Shown here: positions 1-9,200 of the stretch, in pieces
Position numbering within the stretch: the stretch's first letter is position 1
Layout of the letters: each line of letters opens with the position of its first letter
Assembly: GCF_024198215.1 (NCBI RefSeq)
Contig: NZ_JAKCFA010000011.1
Span: 62,001 to 126,000 of the forward strand
Length of the DNA: 64,000 nt
Reading direction: 5' to 3'
DNA from: Myxococcus qinghaiensis
GTDB lineage: Bacteria; Myxococcota; Myxococcia; Myxococcales; Myxococcaceae
Notes under the pieces: generated by a model
The model's input: the letters and a program-made list of their open reading frames with translations, nothing else
Database searches by the model: none
Told to the model about the DNA's origin: nothing
Made by a program: the position numbers and the translations under genes

Positions 1-3000
1 CGGACACCCAGGGTGCGCTGACCGCGCGCAAGGGATGCTTCATCGACCCGCCGGACCAATTCGACGCGGCCTTCTTCGGCATCAGCCCGCGCGAGGCCGC
101 GCGGATGGACCCGCAGCAACGGCTGCTGCTCGAGGTGAGCTGGGAGGCACTGGAGCGAGCGGGCGTGGCACCCGACTCGCTGATGGGGAGTCTGACCGGG
201 GTGATGGTCGGCGTCGCCAGCCACGACTACTTCGAGATGTCCACGAGCACGCCGGAGGCCATCGACGCGTATACCGGCTCGGGCACGGCGCTGAGCGTGG
301 CGGCGGGGCGACTCTCCTATGTCCTCGGCCTGAGGGGGCCCGCGCTCTCGGTGGACACGGCCTGCTCATCGTCGCTGGTCGCGGTCCACCTCGCGTGTCA
401 GTCGCTGCGGCTGGGGGAATGCAACCTGGCGCTCGCGGGCGGAGTGAGCCTGATGCTCGCGCCCATCCTCGCGATGATTGAGTCGCGCACGCGCATGCTC
501 GCGCCGGACGGGCGCTGCAAGACGTTCGACGCGTCGGCGGATGGCGTGGTGCGAGGTGAGGGCTGTGGCGTGGTGGTGCTGGAGCGGCTCTCCGACGCAC
601 AGCGGGCGGGGCATCGCATCCTCGCGGTCATCCGAGGCTCCGCGGTCAACCAGGATGGCCGCAGCGCGGGCCTCACCGTGCCGAACGGCTCCGCGCAGGA
701 GGCGGTCATCCGCCGAGCCCTGGAGCAGGCGGACCTCTCACCGAGACAGGTCGGCTTCGTCGAAGCGCATGGCACGGGCACCTCGCTCGGAGACCCCATC
801 GAGGTGGAGGCCCTGGGCGCCGTGCTGTCACAGGGGCGTGCAGCGAATGGCCCCCTGTTGATTGGCTCCGTGAAGCCCCACATCGGCCACCTGGAAGCGG
901 CGGCCGGCATCGCGGGCTTGATGAAGCTGGTGCTCTCGCTAGAGGACGGCACCCTCCCACCGCACCTCCACCTCAAGACGCCCAACCCGCGCATCGACTG
1001 GGACACCCTTGGGGTGCGCGTCGTGACGCAGCCCACGCCCTGGCCGCTCATCGATGGCCGACGCGTCGGCGGCGTCAGCTCCTTCGGCTTCTCGGGGACG
1101 AACGCCCACGTCATCGTGGAGCAGGCCCCTGTGCGAGAGGACAGGCCCGCCGCGCCCGAGCGTCCGTGGCAGCTCGTGACGCTGTCAGGAGCCTCGGCCG
1201 AGGCACTGGAAGCCCAGGTCGACCAGTACCACCGTCATCTCGCCCCCAATCCCGCGCTGCCGCTCGCGGCTGTCGCTGCCACCGCGAACGGCGGACGAAC
1301 TCACTTCCGTCACCGCGCCGCGTTCATCGCCCGGAACACCGAGGAGCTGACAAGCCAGCTCCAGCGAAGGGAGTCCAGCAGCCGGGGAGTCACTCCGGAC
1401 GAGCTCCCGCGCATCGCCTTTCTCTTCAGCGGGCAAGACGCCTGGTGCGTGGGAATGGGCAAGGAGCTGTTCGCGTCCGAGCCACGCTTCCGCGAAGTGC
1501 TGGAGCGCTGTGAAGCCATCCTCGTCCCGCGACTGGAGCGTCCGCTTCGCTCAGTGCTTTTCGACGAGGACGCTGGGTCCACGCTGCTGTCCCGAACCGA
1601 CCACACGCAGCCCGCGCTGTTCGCGCTCCAGTACGCGCTCGTGGAGCTGTGGAAGTCCTTCGGCATCGAGCCCGCGGCGGTCATGGGCGACGGCGTTGGA
1701 GAGCTGGCCGCCGCGTGTGCCGCCGGAATCTTCACGCTGGAGGACGGGCTCACACTCGTCGCGGAGCGGGGCCGATTCATGCAGGCCCTCACGGACGAAG
1801 GGCGGATGGCCGCCAACTCCGTGCCGCGGATGAAGCCGGGGCTCCAGGACTTCGGAGACATCGTCGCGCGGCTTCGGATGAAGGAGCCTCGACTCCCCTT
1901 CATCTCCAACGTGACGGCCCGGGCCATGGGCGCGGAGGTGACTCAGCCCGACTACTGGGCCGGACACGCGCGCGGCCCGGTGATGTTCGCGGATGGAGTG
2001 CGCGCACTCCAAGCCAAGGGCTGCGACGTCTTCCTTGAGGTGGGTCCGGGTTCGACGCTGCTTGATTTGGCGAAGAGCAGCTTGCCGAACAGCGTGGGCC
2101 TGTACCTGCCCAGCCTGCGCAAGGGGACGCCGGAGTCACGCGGACTCCTGGAGACCCTGGCGGAGCTTCATGTCCGTGGCGCGCCCGTGCGGTGGGCGGG
2201 GCTCGAAACCCATGGCGCGCGAACACGCGTCACGCTGCCGACCTACCCCTTCGAGCGTCGCCGCTACTGGCTCCAGGAGAAGACGTTCCAGTTCAGGGCG
2301 AGCCGCGCCCCCGTCGCGAGCGAAGCAACGACGCCACATCCGTTGCTGGGACATCGGCTCCATTCACCGATGCAGGGGCCAGGAGACTCACACTTCGAAG
2401 CCCACCTGGGCCCCGCCTCGCCGCCCCTGCTTGGACAGCACCGCGTCTTCGGACGCGCGGTGGTCCCCGCCACGGCCTTCATCGAGTTGGCACTCGCCGC
2501 GGGACAGCGGACTCTTGGAGAAGGAGCACTCCGACTGGAGACGCTGGAAATCTCCCAGCCCCTCCTGCTCCCCGAAGAAGGCACCACCGTCGTGCACACC
2601 GTGCTCACGCCCGACGGCCTGGGGCGGCATGGAGTGCGAATCTTCAGCCGAGCCGACGGCATCTGGCGCCTCCACGTCGCATGCAAGATTCGTCGAGAAG
2701 AAGCGCGCCGTCCCGAGGCCGTTCTCATCACGCCGCCAGCGAGGGAGACCCTGCTCTCCGTCGAGTCGCACTACCAACGGACCCGTGAGCACGGCCTGGC
2801 GCTCGGACCGCTCTTCCGCTCCATCCAGTCCCTCTGGCGCACCCAGCACGGAGGGGGCGCCCATGTGGTCCTGCCAGGTGGTGCGGGACGCTACGTGTTG
2901 CACCCCGCCCTGCTGGACGCCTGTCTCCAGGCGCTGAGCGTCGGGTTCGGTGACGCGGTGGAGGGAGAAGCGTGGCTGCCCGTGGGCCTGGAGCGCCTGA

Positions 3001-6000
3001 CGCTCCACGAGTCACCCCGAGATGCAGCCTTCTGCGAGACGCACGAGCGTCCGTCGCACGGGAAGGGACACCTTCGAGTCGACGCATGTCTCCGCGCGGA
3101 AGACGGGCGCGTGCTCGTCACTGTCGAAGGCCTGGAGCTGCGCCTCGCGCGCCGCGAGTCCTTCCTCGGAGGACAGCCCGCGTCGGACTGGCTCTACACC
3201 GTCGACTGGCCTCTCGCAGCCCAGGTGGACGCGGAAGCTGACTTCATCCCGGCACCCCAGGTCATCGGGGATGCCGTGCGCGGAGGTCTGGACACCATCG
3301 TCTCGAAGGAGGACGTCGCGCGGTACACGGCGGACCTCGGGAGACTCGAAGCCGTGAGCCTGGGTTACATCCTCGCGGCGTTCCACCGACTGGATGCGGG
3401 CTTCGTCCCCGGGCAGCGGTTCGGCACCCGAGCACTCGCGGAGCGGCTCCGAGTCGCCCCCACTCACCAACGTCTGCTCGGGAGACTGCTCGCCATCCTC
3501 TCCGAAGAAGGCTACCTGGAGCGCGCCGAGGAGGGCTGGCACGTCCTAAGGCCCCTCCCGACTACGCAAGCAGAGCGCCTGTCCCTCTCGCCAGAGGATG
3601 CGTCCTCCACCCGAGCCCAGCTCGCGATGCTGGAGCGCTGCGGGATGGAGCTGGCGGCCGTGCTGCGCGGAGAACGCGACGCGCTCGAGCTGCTCTTCCC
3701 CGACGGAAATCCGGACGCGGTGGCGGAGCTCTACCGAGACACCCCCGTCATTCGCATGATGAACACCGTGGCGCGGCAGGTGGTCATGCGCGCGCTCGCG
3801 GAGGCACCATCAGGGCGCCGCCTGCGAATCCTGGAGGTGGGCGCGGGCACGGGAGAGACGACGGCCTGGGTGTTGCCGCGACTCCCCGCCGAGCGCACCG
3901 ACTATGTCTTCACGGACGTCTCCGCGTTCTTCACGGAGCGGGCGGCGGAGCGCTTCGCGGAGTTTCCCTTCGTCCGGTACGAAGTGCTGGATGTCGAGCG
4001 CACGCCCGTGAGCAAGGAGCGCTTCGATTTGGTGCTCGCCTCCAACGTGGTGCACGCGACGCGGGATGCGCGACAGACGCTGCGCAACCTTCGCGAGCTG
4101 TTGTCCCCTGGAGGCACCCTCGTCCTGCTGGAGGGAACCGTCGCGCTGCGCTGGGTGGACCTCACCTTCGGACTCACGGATGGCTGGTGGCGCTTCGAGG
4201 ACACTGCCCTGCGCGCCGAGTGCCCGCTCCTCCCCGCCGCGCGCTGGTGTGAAGTGCTGGAAGCGGAAGGCTTCGCCCAAGCCGCCATCGCATCCCCGAG
4301 CGACTCGCTGCCGTCCCTGCTGGGACAACAAGCCGTCATCGTCGCGCAAACACCGCGAACGCCGAAGGAGACTCGCGCGGCCGGAGCCTGGCTCATCCTC
4401 GCGGACCGAGGGGGCGTGGGCCTGTCACTGGCCAGCCGCCTCCAGGCCCAGGGAGGTGAGTGCTTCCTCATCCACGAGGACAGTCCGGGCGAGGTCGACC
4501 CGCGGTCCTCCACCTCGCTCGCCCGATTCCAGGCCAAGGTCCCCAACGTTCGGGGAGTCATCCACCTGTGGTCGTTGGATGGAACACCCGCCACGGACCT
4601 GTCCACGCAGCAACTGCGCGAGGCCTCGAAGGTGGGGTGCGGCAGCGTCCTTCGGTGTGTCCAGGCACTCACCCAGACAGCACACGCACCGCCTCCGCCG
4701 CTGACGCTCATCACCCGGGGAGCCCAACCCGTGGGTGGCGGGGTCCCAGGCGTGGCCTGGTCGACGCTCTCGGGTCTTGCCCGCGTGATTGGCCGTGAGC
4801 ATCCGGAGCTGCGCTGCCGCATCATCGACCTGGAAGACACACCGACGGCGTCCGAGCCCGAAGCCTTTCTCGAAGCCGTCCTCGACACGAGCGACGAGCA
4901 GGAGTTCGCCCTGAGAGGCGCGGAGCGCAGGGTCGCCCGCCTCGTCCGCGCAGGTCCGCTCACGCAAAGGCGCACCGTCTCCATCCGGCCTGACGCCACG
5001 TACCTCATCACGGGAGGGCTCGGAGGGCTGGGCCTGCTGACGGCGCGCTGGCTCGTGGAGCGAGGCGCGCGCCACCTCGCGCTCCTCTCGCGAAGCCCTC
5101 CAGGACGGGAAGCCCAAGCGGCCATGGCGGAGCTCACGGCGCGAGGCGCCACCGTGCTGGCCCTATCGTGCGACGTAGCGCGCGAGGAGGCGCTGTCACA
5201 AGCCCTCGCGGAAGTGGACCGGCGGTTGCCCCCCCTTCGAGGCGTCTTCCACTCCGCGGGAGTACTGGAGGACGGCGTCCTCTCCGGCTTGAGCTGGGAG
5301 CGCTTCGCCTCGGTGCTCGCGCCGAAGGTCGATGGCGCCTGGAACCTCCATCTGCACACCCGGGCGAAGGCGTTGGACCTGTTCGTCATCTACGGCTCCG
5401 CGACATCGCTGCTGGGCGCGTGGGGGCAGGCGAACCACACGGCCGCCAACACCTTCCTCGATGCGCTGGCCCACCATCGCCGCGCCCTCGGCCTGCCTTG
5501 CACCTGCATCGCCTGGGGCGCGTGGGAGGGAGTCGGCGCCGCGAACCGCGCGGAGGCGGGCGCCCGCATGGGCGAGCTGGGCATGAGCACCATCAGCCCC
5601 GAGCGAGGACTGGAGCTGCTCGAACGCATCCTCGCCTCCGAGGCCCCGCAACTGGGCGTCATGCCCATCGTCTGGACGGAGTTCGCCCGGAAGGTCGGAG
5701 CCAGTCCCTATCTCTCCCGACTGCTCGCGGAGACGAAGTCGGAGACCGGGCAGCCCGCGCAAGAGGGGCTGCTGGCCCGCCTCCAGCTCGCCTCCGTGCA
5801 CGAGCGCCGGGTGATGCTGGACGAGCATGTGCGGAGCCAGCTCGCGCGCGTGCTGGGCATGAGCAGCCTGGACGCCGTCGATGGAGACCATCGGCTGTTC
5901 GACCTGGGCATGGACTCGCTCACGGCCGTCGAGCTGAAGAACCGGCTGTCCACGAGCCTGGAGCGTCCGCTGCGCTCCACGCTCGTCTTCGACTTCCCGC

Positions 6001-6194
6001 GCATCGACGCGCTGGTGGAGCACCTGGGGCGCGACGTCCTGGGCGTGCTTCCACCACCCGAGCCGATGGCACCGCCATCCCTTCCCCCCTCCTCGCCCCC
6101 GCTTCCCATTCCACACGCTCAGGAGGTGCAGGGCATGTCGGACCAGGAGCTGGAGGCGCTCATCACCCGTGAGTTCCAACTCGCTTCCCGTTGA
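1..6194 (+). CDS. Type I polyketide synthase, one module KS-AT(inactive)-DH-cMT-KR-ACP (5' partial)
   Basis: The gene runs in from before the window; the reading frame is open from base 3. The ketosynthase has its active Cys at 363-365 (DTACSSS), HGTGT near 768 and the GHLEA His near 880. The acyltransferase (about 1411-2180) reads GDGVG where GHSxG is expected (1686-1700) and lacks the stretch that carries the AFHS motif, so it should be catalytically dead. The dehydratase has HxxxGxxxxP (His at 2439) and its partner Asp (2916). A C-methyltransferase with the SAM motif LEVGAGTGE lies near 3831. The ketoreductase starts near 5000 and has LED in place of LDD, which suggests the B type; its catalytic Tyr position is His (5436). 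The ACP carries GMDSL with Ser at 5916. A short acidic helical tail resembles a C-terminal docking peptide. The next PKS starts 9 bases after the stop. The extender unit must come from elsewhere or the module is skipped. Confidence 0.95.
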   Translation, partial: DTQGALTARKGCFIDPPDQFDAAFFGISPREAARMDPQQRLLLEVSWEALERAGVAPDSLMGSLTGVMVGVASHDYFEMSTSTPEAIDAYTGSGTALSVAAGRLSYVLGLRGPALSVDTACSSSLVAVHLACQSLRLGECNLALAGGVSLMLAPILAMIESRTRMLAPDGRCKTFDASADGVVRGEGCGVVVLERLSDAQRAGHRILAVIRGSAVNQDGRSAGLTVPNGSAQEAVIRRALEQADLSPRQVGFVEAHGTGTSLGDPIEVEALGAVLSQGRAANGPLLIGSVKPHIGHLEAAAGIAGLMKLVLSLEDGTLPPHLHLKTPNPRIDWDTLGVRVVTQPTPWPLIDGRRVGGVSSFGFSGTNAHVIVEQAPVREDRPAAPERPWQLVTLSGASAEALEAQVDQYHRHLAPNPALPLAAVAATANGGRTHFRHRAAFIARNTEELTSQLQRRESSSRGVTPDELPRIAFLFSGQDAWCVGMGKELFASEPRFREVLERCEAILVPRLERPLRSVLFDEDAGSTLLSRTDHTQPALFALQYALVELWKSFGIEPAAVMGDGVGELAAACAAGIFTLEDGLTLVAERGRFMQALTDEGRMAANSVPRMKPGLQDFGDIVARLRMKEPRLPFISNVTARAMGAEVTQPDYWAGHARGPVMFADGVRALQAKGCDVFLEVGPGSTLLDLAKSSLPNSVGLYLPSLRKGTPESRGLLETLAELHVRGAPVRWAGLETHGARTRVTLPTYPFERRRYWLQEKTFQFRASRAPVASEATTPHPLLGHRLHSPMQGPGDSHFEAHLGPASPPLLGQHRVFGRAVVPATAFIELALAAGQRTLGEGALRLETLEISQPLLLPEEGTTVVHTVLTPDGLGRHGVRIFSRADGIWRLHVACKIRREEARRPEAVLITPPARETLLSVESHYQRTREHGLALGPLFRSIQSLWRTQHGGGAHVVLPGGAGRYVLHPALLDACLQALSVGFGDAVEGEAWLPVGLERLTLHESPRDAAFCETHERPSHGKGHLRVDACLRAEDGRVLVTVEGLELRLARRESFLGGQPASDWLYTVDWPLAAQVDAEADFIPAPQVIGDAVRGGLDTIVSKEDVARYTADLGRLEAVSLGYILAAFHRLDAGFVPGQRFGTRALAERLRVAPTHQRLLGRLLAILSEEGYLERAEEGWHVLRPLPTTQAERLSLSPEDASSTRAQLAMLERCGMELAAVLRGERDALELLFPDGNPDAVAELYRDTPVIRMMNTVARQVVMRALAEAPSGRRLRILEVGAGTGETTAWVLPRLPAERTDYVFTDVSAFFTERAAERFAEFPFVRYEVLDVERTPVSKERFDLVLASNVVHATRDARQTLRNLRELLSPGGTLVLLEGTVALRWVDLTFGLTDGWWRFEDTALRAECPLLPAARWCEVLEAEGFAQAAIASPSDSLPSLLGQQAVIVAQTPRTPKETRAAGAWLILADRGGVGLSLASRLQAQGGECFLIHEDSPGEVDPRSSTSLARFQAKVPNVRGVIHLWSLDGTPATDLSTQQLREASKVGCGSVLRCVQALTQTAHAPPPPLTLITRGAQPVGGGVPGVAWSTLSGLARVIGREHPELRCRIIDLEDTPTASEPEAFLEAVLDTSDEQEFALRGAERRVARLVRAGPLTQRRTVSIRPDATYLITGGLGGLGLLTARWLVERGARHLALLSRSPPGREAQAAMAELTARGATVLALSCDVAREEALSQALAEVDRRLPPLRGVFHSAGVLEDGVLSGLSWERFASVLAPKVDGAWNLHLHTRAKALDLFVIYGSATSLLGAWGQANHTAANTFLDALAHHRRALGLPCTCIAWGAWEGVGAANRAEAGARMGELGMSTISPERGLELLERILASEAPQLGVMPIVWTEFARKVGASPYLSRLLAETKSETGQPAQEGLLARLQLASVHERRVMLDEHVRSQLARVLGMSSLDAVDGDHRLFDLGMDSLTAVELKNRLSTSLERPLRSTLVFDFPRIDALVEHLGRDVLGVLPPPEPMAPPSLPPSSPPLPIPHAQEVQGMSDQELEALITREFQLASR
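1411..2180 (+). other. Decayed acyltransferase domain (AT0) inside the first PKS
   Basis: The domain begins with a recognisable FLFSGQ motif and ends with the usual [10 protein letters not shown] and YPFERRRYW landmarks. The nucleophile elbow is GDGVG instead of GHSVG, replacing both His and the catalytic Ser. From the elbow to the FISN motif there are about 75 residues, against about 136 in the second PKS of this cluster. The missing block, near base 1810, includes the NGP motif and the SHAFHSP segment with the second catalytic residue. The flanking helix (MKPGLQDF here, MEPMLDAF in the second PKS) lines up on the far side, so this looks like one internal in-frame deletion plus point changes. 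The rest of the module stays open. Confidence 0.85.
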
Positions 6195-6203
6195 GGCAGA
6201 CCC

Positions 6204-9200
6204 ATGACGGTTTCCTCCCCTCCCCGCGACGTCCCCACGCCGCTGCAGCAGGCCGCCATCGCCTTGAAGGAGATGCGCTCGCGGCTGGACGCGCTCCAGG
6301 CGGTCCAGGAAGAGCCCATCGCCATCGTCGGCATGTCCTGCAGATATCCAGGCGGAGCCAACGACCCGGCCAGCTACTGGCGCCTGCTGCACGAGGGTCA
6401 GTGCGCGACGCGCAAGGTGCCGCTGGAGCGCTGGGACGCGGACGCGCTCTATGACCCGGACCCGGACCGGTTCTGGAAGATGTACACGCGGTATGGCTGC
6501 TTCGTGGACCAGCGCATCGACCTGTTCGACGCGCCGTTCTTCAACATGTCGCCGCGCGAGGCGGCCATGTTGGACCCGCAGCAGCGCCTGCTCCTGGAGA
6601 CGAGCTGGGAGGCGCTGGAGAACGCGGGCATCGCGCCAGACAAGCTGGGTGGAAGCTCCACCGGCGTCTACGTGGGTGTCATCACCGGCGACTACGGCCG
6701 GGTCCCCTTCCAGCGCATCGACCCTCCCGACCTGCCGTACATGGGCACGGGCAATGACATGAGCTTCGCCGCGGGCCGGCTCTCGTACGTGCTCGGCTTG
6801 CAAGGCCCGAGCATGGTCATCGCCACGGCCTGCTCCTCCACGCTGGCGACCACGCATCTGGCCTGTCAGGCACTGCGCGCTCGTGAGTGTGACCTGGCGC
6901 TCTCGGGGGGCGTCAGCCTGATGGTGTTCCCGGACACCAGCATCGTCCTGTCGAAGATGCGCGCGACGGCGCCGGATGGTCGCTCGAAGACCTTCGATGC
7001 CTCGGCGGACGGCTTCGGCCGTGGCGAGGGCTGCGGGATGCTGGTGCTCAAGCGCCTCTCGGACGCCGTGCGCGCGGGAGACCCGGTGCTCGCGCTGGTG
7101 CGAGGCTCGGCCGTCAATCACGACGGGCAGAGTGGAGGCATCACCGTCCCCAGCGGTCCCGCGCAGGAGAAGCTGCTTCGCAAGGCGCTGGCTTCGGGGC
7201 GGCTGTCTCCGCGCGACGTGGACTACCTGGAGGCCCATGGCACGGGGACGCCGCTGGGAGACCCGATAGAGGTCCGAGCCATCGACGCGGTCTTCGGTCC
7301 CGAACGAGCCCCGGACGCACCGCTCCTCATCGGCTCGGTGAAGACGAACATTGGCCACTTGGAGGCGGCGGCCGGAGTCGCGGGCATCATGAAGCTGGTG
7401 CTGTCGCTCCAGCACGAGGAGCTCCCCGCGCACCTGCACTTCCGCACGCCGAACCCGCAGGTGTCATGGGACGCGGCGCGACTCAAGGTGACGACGGAGC
7501 GCACACCGTGGAAGCGCGGCGTCCGGCCTCGCATCGCGGGAGTCAGCAGCTTCGGACTCTCCGGCGTCAATGCGCACGTCCTCATCGAAGAGGCGCCCCT
7601 CGCGGCCGCACAGCCGCCAGCTCCACCGGTGCCACGACCCGGCCCCGAGCTGCTGGCGCTGTCCGCGCGAAGCGAGGAGGCGCTCCAGGAGCTCACGCGT
7701 CGCTACGTGGCGTGGCGAGCGGGCCCGGGCAAGGACGTGCCGTTGGCGGAGCTCTGCTTCAGCGCCGCGACGGGACGCGCCTCGCTTCCACACCGGCTGA
7801 CGGTGTCGGCATCGAGCGCTGAGCAGCTTGACCAGCGACTCCAGGCCTTCGTCGCGGGTCAGCGTCCCACGGGCGTGTGCTCGGGCTTGGTGCCCACGGG
7901 CAGGAAGCCTCGGGTCGCGTTCCTCTTCACCGGCCAGGGCTCGCAGTACGCCGGAATGGCGCGGGAGCTGTATGCCCATGAGCCGCGCTTCCGCGAGGTG
8001 ATGGACCGCTGCGACGAGCTGCTGCGCTCTCACCTGGGCGTCTCCCTCCTGTCGGTGCTCTACCCGTCCGCGGGCGAGCCGGGTGACAGCCCGCTGCACG
8101 ACACGGCATACACGCAGCCCGCGCTGGTGGCGCTGGAGGTGGCGCTCGCGGAGCAGTGGAAGCACTGGGGCGTCGAGCCCTCGGTGGTGATGGGTCACAG
8201 CGTCGGTGAGATTTCAGCCGCGCACGTGGCCGGGGTGCTGTCACTGGAGGATGCGCTCCTGCTGGCGGCGACCCGGGGGCGGCTGATGCAGGAGCTGCCG
8301 CGCGTGGGGGGAATGTTGGCGGTGCGAGCGCCCGAGGAGCGAGTGGCGGCCATCATCGCCACGTGTCCCCGGGAGCTCTCCATCGCGGCGGTGAATGGTC
8401 CGTCGGAGGTGGTCATCGCCGGCAGGAGCGAGCGGCTCCGAATCGTCGGCGAAGTCCTCCAACGGGAGGGCGTGGAGGTCAAACCCCTGAACGTCTCCCA
8501 TGCGTTCCACTCCCCGCTGATGGAGCCGATGCTCGATGCCTTCGAGCGGATGGTCGGAAAGCTCCGACTCCGTCCCCCAGAGCTGCCCTTCATCTCCAAT
8601 CTCACCGGCGCCCTGGTGCGCGATGAGCCGACAACGCCAGCCTATTGGCGTCGCCACGTCCGGGAGCCGGTGCGCTTCGCCACGGGCCTGCGGGCACTTC
8701 ACGCGAAGGGCGCGGAGGTGCTGCTGGAGCTGGGACCCACGCCCGTGCTGTTGGGCATGGGGCGCGCATGTCTGTCCGACGAGCGCCTCGTGTGGCTGCC
8801 GAGCCTCCGCAATGGTCACTCCGACCTGGAGCAGATGCGCGCAAGTCTCGCGGAGCTGTGGGTGCGAGGAGCGTCCAGCGGGCTCACGGGGCTCGCGTCC
8901 CAGGGCCGGCGCTCGCGGGTGCCACTGCCGAACCAGCCCTTCCAGCGCAAGCGCCACTGGATGAAGCTCAAGTCCGCGAGGAGCGAAGAAGAGCAGGCGC
9001 GACACCCGCTGCTCGGTCGAAGGCTGAGCTCCGCGGCGCGCGTCATCCAGTTCGAAGGTGAGCTGAGCACCGAGGCCCCCGCCTTCCTCGCCGACCACCG
9101 CGTCTACGACTCGGTCATCGTCCCGGGTGCGACGTATCTGGAGATGGGCGTGGCAGCGGGCCGGGAGGTCTTCGGCCAGGGGGCGCTGAGCCTGGAAGAG

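Noticed and set aside
5196..7439. A 747-codon minus-strand frame spanning the first and second PKS
   Set aside because: It crosses two well-defined PKS genes and encodes Arg/His/Gln-rich noise.
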